The notes beneath the pieces are model-generated. The model made no database searches. It had not been told where the DNA came from and worked only from the letters and a program-made list of their open reading frames with translations. A stretch of 13,400 bases of DNA, taken from the NCBI GenBank assembly GCA_018818755.1, contig JAHIRL010000025.1, positions 1 through 13,400 of the forward strand. The letters are read 5' to 3'. Positions within the stretch are counted from its first letter, which is position 1, and the number at the start of each line of letters is the position of its first letter. Of this stretch, positions 7,790-12,656 are shown piece after piece. A program made the position numbers and the translations under genes. Source of the DNA: Patescibacteria group bacterium (GTDB lineage Bacteria > Patescibacteriota > Gracilibacteria > UBA1369 > LOWO2-01-FULL-3).

Positions 7790-8989
7790 TCAAAGATTAT
7801 CCAAAATATGGCCCATTTTCTTCTTCTTAGTCTTCAAATACTCCAAATTCATATCATCAGGGGCAATCTGCAAAGGCATTCTCTCAACAATTTCTATCCC
7901 ATATCCCTCAAGGCCAATAACTTTTTTAGGATTATTAGTTAGAAGTTTTATTTTTTTCGCTCCCAAATCAGCTAAAATTTGAGCCCCAATCCCATAATCT
8001 CTCAAATCGGAATCAAATCCTAACTTCTCATTAGCTTCAACCGTATCCAAACCCTCATCCTGCAAATTATAAGCCTTAAGCTTATTAACTAAACCGATTC
8101 CTCTGCCTTCTTGCCTCATATAAAGCAAAATTCCATTATCACATTTTCCAATAATATCCAACGCCCTATGAAGCTGATCTCCGCAATCACAACGCCTAGA
8201 ATTTAAAACATCGCCAGTGAAACACTCACTATGAACCCGAACCAAAACTCCATCACAAACAACACCCCTTACTAAAGCAATATGCTCCGCACCATCCAAC
8301 AAACTTTTATAAACAATCATCCGAAAACTCCCATGTGAAGTATCCAAATTAGTTTCAACCACCTTCTCTATAAAACACTCCTTCTTCCTTCTGTACTCGA
8401 TCAAATGCTTAATAGTTGTCAACTTCAGACCATGCTTCTCAGCAAAATCCAACAACTCATCCCTCCGCATCATCTCACCATCATCACGGCAAATTTCACA
8501 AATAGCACAAGCAGGATTCAAGCCTGATAAACTCGCTAAATCAACAGCCGCTTCAGTATGTCCGGCCCTAACCAAAACGCCTCCCTCCCGGGCAATCAAG
8601 GGGAACACATGACCAGGCCTCGCAAAATCATCAGCAACACAAGAAGAATCAGAAATAGCCCTGATAGTTTTTGCCCTATCCGAAGCCGAGATCCCAGTAG
8701 TTGTATCTTTTTTCAAATCAACCGGAACAGTAAAATTGCACTTAGTCGATTCATTATTATCCCTCACCATCAAATCAAAATCCAAACGCTCGGCAATATC
8801 TGCAGAAATTGGACAACAAACCAAACCACGCCCCTCTTTAACCATAAAATTAACAAGCTCCGAAGTTATTTTTTCAGCCGCAACAATCAAGTCTCCCTCG
8901 TTTTCGCGATCTTCATCATCCAAAACAATAACCATTTCACCGGCCTTAAACGACTTTATAACATCCTCAATTTTATCAAATTTTGGCAT
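7790..8989 (-). CDS. ribBA: Bifunctional RibBA: DHBP synthase / GTP cyclohydrolase II
   Basis: 399 residues. The N-terminal RibB domain (about 1-200) converts ribulose 5-phosphate to 3,4-dihydroxy-2-butanone 4-phosphate; it shows DDEDRENEGD (24-33) and RAGHTEAAVDL (141-151). The C-terminal RibA domain (about 208-385) opens the GTP ring. It carries the zinc cysteines in HSEC (253-256) and RRCDCGDQ (C267, C269), RQEGRGIGL (292-300), DYGIGAQIL (331-339) and LTNNPKK (350-356). All key motifs are present, so both activities are expected. Its ATG directly abuts the tsf TAA stop (TAAATG) with no Shine-Dalgarno, indicating translational coupling. There is consequently no room for an FMN riboswitch in front of it. 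It supplies both early precursors of riboflavin; ribD follows at once. Confidence 0.95.
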   Translation of the reverse strand: MPKFDKIEDVIKSFKAGEMVIVLDDEDRENEGDLIVAAEKITSELVNFMVKEGRGLVCCPISADIAERLDFDLMVRDNNESTKCNFTVPVDLKKDTTTGISASDRAKTIRAISDSSCVADDFARPGHVFPLIAREGGVLVRAGHTEAAVDLASLSGLNPACAICEICRDDGEMMRRDELLDFAEKHGLKLTTIKHLIEYRRKKECFIEKVVETNLDTSHGSFRMIVYKSLLDGAEHIALVRGVVCDGVLVRVHSECFTGDVLNSRRCDCGDQLHRALDIIGKCDNGILLYMRQEGRGIGLVNKLKAYNLQDEGLDTVEANEKLGFDSDLRDYGIGAQILADLGAKKIKLLTNNPKKVIGLEGYGIEIVERMPLQIAPDDMNLEYLKTKKKKMGHILDNL

Positions 8990-9763
8990 TTAAATCGCGA
9001 ATCTAACAAATTCCTTTACAACAGCCTGGGAGCCTTCCAATAATTGTTCAATCGTCTTCTCTGGATCTTTCACAAAAGCTTGCTTAAGCAAAGCATTTTC
9101 TTCTCTAAATTTCTTTTCCTTACCCAACATGATTTTTTCAATTATCTCAGCAGGCTTCCCTTCATTCTTCAACTGCTCAGCCCAAATCACTTTTTCGGAA
9201 GCAAGTAATTCATCCGAAACTTCATCAGGCGATACAACCTGGGGAGCCGTAGCCGCAATATGCATAGCCACTTCCTTGGCAAGCTCCTCACTCCCACCTT
9301 CAAAAGCCACCAAAACACCAATCTTAGCATTTGAATGAACATAATCACCAATATTTGAAGCTTCAAACACCTTAGCCTCTCCAATCCTAACATTTTCACC
9401 AAGCTTCAAAACCGCATCTTTCACCTCAGGTACATCCTCCAGATTTTCAGGCAACTCCCCGTTAAAAAGCTTTTCCACCAAAGAATTTGCCAAACTAACA
9501 AAACCATCGCTCTTGGAAACAAAATCAGTTTCACAAAGTAAAGTAAGCATCGCGGCTTTTTCACCATCTTTCTTAATAGCAACCACACCCTCACTCGTGG
9601 ATCGACCAGCCCGATCAGCAGCCTTAGCTTCACCTTTTTTTCTCAAAAGATCAAAAGCCTGATCATAATCACCATCCGCTTCCTCCAAAACACTTTTACA
9701 AGCCATCATAGAAACACCGGTAGCTTCACGCAATTTTTTTAGTTCTTCAATAGATACAGACAT
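8990..9763 (-). CDS. tsf: Elongation factor Ts
   Basis: 257 residues, shorter than the 283 of E. coli. The N-terminal UBA-like domain (about 4-45) reads IEELKKLREATGVSMMACK, followed by the core with TDFVSKSDGF (79-88), MHIAATAP (167-174) and the C-terminal EGKPAEIIEKIMLGK (201-215). EF-Ts exchanges GDP for GTP on EF-Tu. It lies 9 bases after the stop of the Tic20-like gene, which separates it from rpsB, and abuts ribBA. No Shine-Dalgarno precedes it: the 18 bases upstream are only A and T. Assignment is firm. Confidence 0.96.
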   Translation of the reverse strand: MSVSIEELKKLREATGVSMMACKSVLEEADGDYDQAFDLLRKKGEAKAADRAGRSTSEGVVAIKKDGEKAAMLTLLCETDFVSKSDGFVSLANSLVEKLFNGELPENLEDVPEVKDAVLKLGENVRIGEAKVFEASNIGDYVHSNAKIGVLVAFEGGSEELAKEVAMHIAATAPQVVSPDEVSDELLASEKVIWAEQLKNEGKPAEIIEKIMLGKEKKFREENALLKQAFVKDPEKTIEQLLEGSQAVVKEFVRFAI

Positions 9764-9772
9764 AATAAAAAA

Positions 9773-10192
9773 TTAAATAATATTAGATTTAGACTTCTCA
9801 GCTTTTTTCCCAGTCAAAAGCTCATAAACATAATACTCAGGAATTAAGTCAGCAAAACTGGCAATAATTGGAATCCGAACAATCTTATTCATAAAAGAGT
9901 AGATCATCCCCGCCAAATGCAAAACCAACAAAACACCCCATAACATCAAATTCAATTCCGGACTTATGAGCCCAACAAATATAGTCAAAAACCAAAGCCC
10001 AAAAAGCACCAAGCCCTGCCTAGCATGAAAACGGCAAAATTCACTCTGCACCATTGCCACAGAGGTCAAAGCACAAGCCACAATATTTACAGCAGGAATA
10101 TAGCAAGCCATAGCCCACCTCCTATCAAGTGAAAGCTTCGAAACTTGATCCTTTATTTCATCAAAGGACTTTTGAGGGGAAATTTTATCCAT
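9773..10192 (-). CDS. Small Tic20/DUF4870-like membrane protein
   Basis: 139 residues with a charged N-terminus (1-25), about three hydrophobic segments (about 26-48, 57-77 and 80-102), an amphipathic stretch near 104-125 and a Lys-rich tail. The motif FCRFHARQGLVLF (52-64), with a charged R/H-Q pair entering a membrane helix, resembles DUF4870 and Tic20-like proteins, whose bacterial role is unknown. Its ATG overlaps the rpsB stop by one base (TAATG), so it is translated with rpsB. It interrupts the usual rpsB-tsf pair, which is unusual. Coupling to two translation genes may only secure expression, or may point to a membrane-biogenesis link; neither can be decided here. The gene call is firm, the family call moderate. 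Confidence 0.65.
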   Translation of the reverse strand: MDKISPQKSFDEIKDQVSKLSLDRRWAMACYIPAVNIVACALTSVAMVQSEFCRFHARQGLVLFGLWFLTIFVGLISPELNLMLWGVLLVLHLAGMIYSFMNKIVRIPIIASFADLIPEYYVYELLTGKKAEKSKSNII

Positions 10193-10881
10193 TATTTTTT
10201 GCTTTTAGTTGACTTTTTGATCGAATCAACAACCGCAGTAAGCAGATATTTCAAAGACTTTATCGCATCATCATTAGCAGGAATAGGATAAGTAATTAAA
10301 TCCGGATCTGCATTTGTGTCAGCTATAGAAACTATAGGAATACCAAGTTTGTTAGCCTCTTCAACGACTATATTATCTCTAATAGGGTCAATAACAAAAA
10401 CTGCATCGGGTTTTTTATCCATATGCTTAACACCACCAAGAGAACTCTCTAACTGTTCCATTGTTTTTTTCAATTTTGCAACTTCCTTCTTAGTGTACTT
10501 ATCAAATTCACCACTAGCCTCCTGCTCCTCAAGAGTAAGCAGATATTTTATCCTTGTCTTGATAGTTGAATAGTTAGTCAAAAAACCAGGGATCCACTTA
10601 TTTACAACATAAGGCATTCCCGAATCCTTAGCACATTGCTCAACAAGTCTGATAGATTGAGGTTTTGTACTTACAAAAAGCACTTTCCGACCTTCAGAAA
10701 CTAGTTTTGACAAAAAAGTCAAAGCCTCCTCCAAATAACTAGCGGTTTTTTCCAAATCAATTAAATGGATTCCGTTTCTCTCTCCAAAAATAAATTTCTT
10801 CATTTTTGGATTCCACTTTTGCTTACGATGTCCAATGTGCACAGCACTTTTAAACATCGCTTCATAATCTGTTTTATTCAT
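10192..10881 (-). CDS. rpsB: Small ribosomal subunit protein uS2
   Basis: 229 residues. The N-terminus carries the S2 signature SAVHIGHRKQKWNPKMKKFI (13-32), then GIHLIDLEKT, VLFVSTKPQ, VNKWIPGFLTN, and the C-terminal FVIDPIRDNIVVEEANKLG and IPIVSIADTNADPDLI motifs. S2 binds late to the head of the 30S subunit. The protein ends soon after the conserved fold with a Lys-rich tail. The ATG at 10881 gives the normal N-terminus; AAGGA lies only 2 bases before it, too close for a standard Shine-Dalgarno. It is first in an apparent five-gene operon (rpsB, Tic20-like, tsf, ribBA, ribD) and is preceded by a leader with hairpin potential. Confidence 0.96.
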   Translation of the reverse strand: MNKTDYEAMFKSAVHIGHRKQKWNPKMKKFIFGERNGIHLIDLEKTASYLEEALTFLSKLVSEGRKVLFVSTKPQSIRLVEQCAKDSGMPYVVNKWIPGFLTNYSTIKTRIKYLLTLEEQEASGEFDKYTKKEVAKLKKTMEQLESSLGGVKHMDKKPDAVFVIDPIRDNIVVEEANKLGIPIVSIADTNADPDLITYPIPANDDAIKSLKYLLTAVVDSIKKSTKSKK

Positions 10882-10886
10882 AATCC

Positions 10887-10899
10887 TTGTGGTTTACAA
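10887..10899 (-). promoter_or_regulatory. Small hairpin next to the rpsB start
   Basis: On the minus strand, TTGT and ACAA can pair around the loop AAACC. The 3' arm overlaps the AAGGA just before the rpsB ATG. Upstream the leader also contains GCATGA twice and GCAT/ATGC complementarity (about 10907-10923). Autoregulation of rpsB by S2 through the mRNA leader is known in E. coli; whether this leader acts that way is speculative. Confidence 0.3.
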
Positions 10900-10946
10900 C
10901 TGTCCTGCATTCATGCGTCATGCCCAATAAAGGGAGGATTTCGCAA

Positions 10947-10967
10947 ATTTCAAGACAGCCTTGAAAT
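10947..10967. repeat. Inverted repeat (8-base arms, 5-base loop) in the rpsB/chorismate mutase intergenic region
   Basis: ATTTCAAG and CTTGAAAT are perfect inverted arms around ACAGC. On the plus strand the hairpin is followed by ATTTTTTT (10967-10974), resembling a weak terminator, but no plus-strand gene lies upstream before murJ. It could be an operator for the two divergent promoters, part of the rpsB leader structure, or a stop for antisense transcripts. Confidence 0.6.
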
Positions 10968-10989
10968 ATTTTTTTAGCAGGGGTAATTT
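10961..10989 (+). promoter_or_regulatory. Candidate promoter of the chorismate mutase gene
   Basis: TTGAAA (10961-10966) and TAATTT (10984-10989) are separated by 17 bases, predicting +1 near 10996 and a leader of about 26 bases. The -35 lies inside the inverted repeat. The -10 is only a moderate match. Confidence 0.4.
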
Positions 10990-11013
10990 AATGGAAGAAA
11001 CCTAAATATGCAA
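10985..11013 (-). promoter_or_regulatory. Candidate promoter of the rpsB operon
   Basis: On the minus strand, TTGCAT (11013-11008) and TAAATT (10990-10985) are separated by 17 bases. The predicted +1 near 10978 gives an rpsB leader of about 97 bases containing the inverted repeat. The -10 overlaps that of the divergent candidate promoter. Both hexamers are imperfect. Confidence 0.4.
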
Positions 11014-11021
11014 GCTAAAAT

Positions 11022-11261
11022 ATGAACGAAATAACAAAATTAAGGGAAGATATAAACAAAATCGACGAAAATATTAAAAAATTACTTGAAAAAAGAAAAA
11101 AGGTTGCAGAAAAAATTGGCGACTACAAGAGAAAAATGGGACTAAAAATTACTGATAAAGAAAGGGAAAAAAACATTCTCTCAAAAATAGAAGATCCCTA
11201 TACAAAAAATATCTACAAAACAATCATAGAAGAATCAAAAAAACTCCAAAAGGGTCTTTGA
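11022..11261 (+). CDS. Minimal AroQ-type chorismate mutase
   Basis: 79 residues, all helical in character, matching the AroQ (type II) chorismate mutase domain, which converts chorismate to prephenate. Counterparts of the E. coli chorismate mutase active-site residues (Arg11, Arg28, Lys39, Asp48, Arg51, Glu52, Ser84, Gln88) are all present as R8, R25, K36, D45, R48, E49, S72 and Q76, so catalysis is likely. The protein is shorter than the roughly 95-residue E. coli domain because the segment between helices 2 and 3 is compact and the ends are trimmed. It stands alone with no prephenate dehydratase, dehydrogenase or DAHP synthase domain and no aromatic genes in the window. No Shine-Dalgarno precedes it. 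Its TGA stop lies inside the -35 hexamer of the next operon's promoter. Confidence 0.85.
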   Translation: MNEITKLREDINKIDENIKKLLEKRKKVAEKIGDYKRKMGLKITDKEREKNILSKIEDPYTKNIYKTIIEESKKLQKGL

Positions 11262-11286
11262 CTAAAAGCTAAATATTTGGTATAAT
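11258..11286 (+). promoter_or_regulatory. Near-consensus sigma70 promoter of the kinase-STAS-PrsW operon
   Basis: TTGACT (11258-11263) and a perfect TATAAT (11281-11286) are separated by 17 bases. The predicted +1 is near 11293, leaving a 16-base A-rich leader without a Shine-Dalgarno before the ATG at 11309. The -35 overlaps the chorismate mutase TGA stop. This is among the best promoter matches in the window. Confidence 0.85.
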
Positions 11287-11308
11287 AATCAAAGTTAAAA
11301 CAAAACAA

Positions 11309-11845
11309 ATGGAACAACAATTGCAAGACAAAACAAAAATAACAATCACCCTTCCAACAAACGCCTATTTTATGTCAGGGATAAGAGATTTTACTCTTAA
11401 CATGGTGAAAAACACCACAAACTTTGAAGAAAAGTGGGCATATAGATTCCAATCTGTCATTGATGAACTTTGCAACAATGCCATTGAATATGGATCATCA
11501 CCCGGAAGTGAAATACGGATTACCTTTATTTACGAAACCGACGACTATCTGGAAATAATTGTAGAAGACACGGGAACAGGGAAAGTAAAAATGAGCGCTG
11601 AACAAATACAAAAACTTATCGACGAAAGAAAAGCACCCGGATATGTCTTTTCAGGGATTAGAGGAAGAGGTCTTGTGAAGATCGTAGACGAATGGACAGA
11701 TGAATTAAAGATCGAAGATAGAGAAGAAGGTGGACTAAGAATGAGCACAAAAAAATACCTTAAAAACGCCAGACAGAACGATTCAGGCATAAATGCCAAT
11801 ACAGAAAATCAAGGATTAGAAATAACTGCAAAAATTAACTCATAA
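11309..11845 (+). CDS. RsbW/SpoIIAB-like serine kinase (HATPase anti-sigma factor family)
   Basis: 178 residues. A single GHKL/HATPase_c_2 domain spans about 10-150. The N box is DELCNNAIEYGS (52-63, with E53 and N57 in the positions of the catalytic Glu and Mg-binding Asn), the G1 box VEDTGTGK (85-92) and the G2 box GIRGRGLVKIVDEW (116-129). Such proteins phosphorylate a STAS partner or bind a sigma factor or other target. A lid segment lies at about 94-115, and a polar tail of about 28 residues follows the domain. No transmembrane or histidine phosphoacceptor domain is present, so it is not a two-component kinase. It heads an operon with a STAS gene 11 bases downstream and a PrsW-like gene after that. 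Which of the two STAS proteins in the window it modifies cannot be told from sequence. Confidence 0.88.
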   Translation: MEQQLQDKTKITITLPTNAYFMSGIRDFTLNMVKNTTNFEEKWAYRFQSVIDELCNNAIEYGSSPGSEIRITFIYETDDYLEIIVEDTGTGKVKMSAEQIQKLIDERKAPGYVFSGIRGRGLVKIVDEWTDELKIEDREEGGLRMSTKKYLKNARQNDSGINANTENQGLEITAKINS

Positions 11846-11856
11846 CTTTTATACCT

Positions 11857-12648
11857 ATGACTGATGTAACAATTACAATCGAAGACGCTCAAAGTAGCTC
11901 TCCCGATAAAAAACTGAAGATTGTCCATATTTCAGGACAACTAGACGAAAGTAATGTAGATGAAAAAATCCAGGAAATCTACAAGCTTTTAGAAGAAACT
12001 CCCAGTAATCTTAATTTAATACTCGACCTAGAAAATCTCGAATACATGAATAGTAAATCAATTGGATACATGACAGACCTCTACGGAAAAATAACAGAAG
12101 GTGGTGGAAACATCACTATTGCAAAAGCAAGAGCAAACATCATCGACATTTTGCAAGTAGTGGGACTAACACAACTAATACAATGTTTTGACAGCATGGA
12201 AATGGCAAAAGCAGGACTAACAGATACCGCGGCAAGCACTCCAAGCCCACAACCAGCAGTAGCCCCAGCAACCGAAACCCCAGCAACGCCTACTCCAGAA
12301 GCGGCAGCGCCTCCAGTCCCCGAACAACCTGCACAACCAGAACCACAAGTTGCACCAGCACCTGAGCAACCTGCTCAACCTGAACAACCAGTTCAACCAG
12401 AACCAACGGTCGCTCCAACTCCTGAACAACCTGCTCAACCAGAACCAACAGTTGCACCAGCACCTGAGCAACCTATTCAACCAGAACCAGCAGTCGCACC
12501 AGCACCCGAACAACCAGTTCAACCAGAACCAGCAGCAACACCAGTTCAAGCCCCTACAGTTCCAGAACAACCTGCAAACCCAGAAGCTTCAGCGCCCTCC
12601 ACTTCAACTCAAGCAGGTGATGAAGCTAGCTACAAATTTGAGCAATAA
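11857..12648 (+). CDS. STAS-domain protein with a Pro-Glu-Gln-rich repeat tail
   Basis: 263 residues in two parts. Residues 1-122 form a STAS domain (KIVHISGQLDESN, then LILDLENLEYMNSKSIGYM and a final helix ending near MEMAKAGL). Residues 123-263 are disordered, rich in Pro, Ala, Glu and Gln, with five tandem copies of PxPEQPxQPEPxVA and a short acidic end. The phospho-site motif DSSG is altered to NSKS (65-68); S66 and S68 are possible acceptors. There is no signal peptide or membrane anchor, so the tail is probably a cytoplasmic spacer or docking region. It follows the kinase gene by 11 bases and precedes the PrsW gene by 8, so it is presumably the kinase's partner. It could be an anti-anti-sigma factor or a scaffold; no sigma factor is seen nearby. 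Confidence 0.85.
   Translation: MTDVTITIEDAQSSSPDKKLKIVHISGQLDESNVDEKIQEIYKLLEETPSNLNLILDLENLEYMNSKSIGYMTDLYGKITEGGGNITIAKARANIIDILQVVGLTQLIQCFDSMEMAKAGLTDTAASTPSPQPAVAPATETPATPTPEAAAPPVPEQPAQPEPQVAPAPEQPAQPEQPVQPEPTVAPTPEQPAQPEPTVAPAPEQPIQPEPAVAPAPEQPVQPEPAATPVQAPTVPEQPANPEASAPSTSTQAGDEASYKFEQ
12313..12540 (+). repeat. 42-base tandem repeat encoding PxPEQPxQPEPxVA
   Basis: Five in-frame units start at 12313, 12355, 12415, 12457 and 12499. All are 42 bases except the second, which is 60 because of an 18-base internal duplication (QPVQPE). A degenerate partial copy continues to about 12588. The units differ at synonymous and third positions, so the array is not very recent but could still vary in copy number. 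Confidence 0.9.
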
Positions 12649-12656
12649 ACTCTTAA

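Noticed and set aside
8558..9043. 161-residue plus-strand frame opposite ribBA
   Set aside because: It is a shadow of the firmly identified ribBA and tsf genes and shows no recognisable domain.
10947..10976. Rho-independent terminator on the plus strand
   Set aside because: Hairpin and T-run are present, but the stem is AT-rich and no plus-strand gene precedes it for about 4 kb, so it is listed only as an inverted repeat.
10882..11021. tRNA or other structured RNA gene in the 140-base gap
   Set aside because: No cloverleaf, T-loop motif or CCA end is seen; the gap is explained by promoters and the rpsB leader.
11259..11292. TGA read as glycine extending the chorismate mutase
   Set aside because: The alignment with AroQ ends near Q76, the TGA lies within a promoter -35, and ribBA and ribD also end naturally at TGA.
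12313..12540. Regular repeat spacing that could suggest a CRISPR array
   Set aside because: Units are contiguous, in frame, coding and degenerate, with no unique spacers.
12217..12570. Long antisense reading frame rich in Cys and Trp opposite the STAS tail
   Set aside because: It is the complement of the Pro/Gln repeat: CCA and CAA codons read as TGG and TTG. It has no independent start context or family features.
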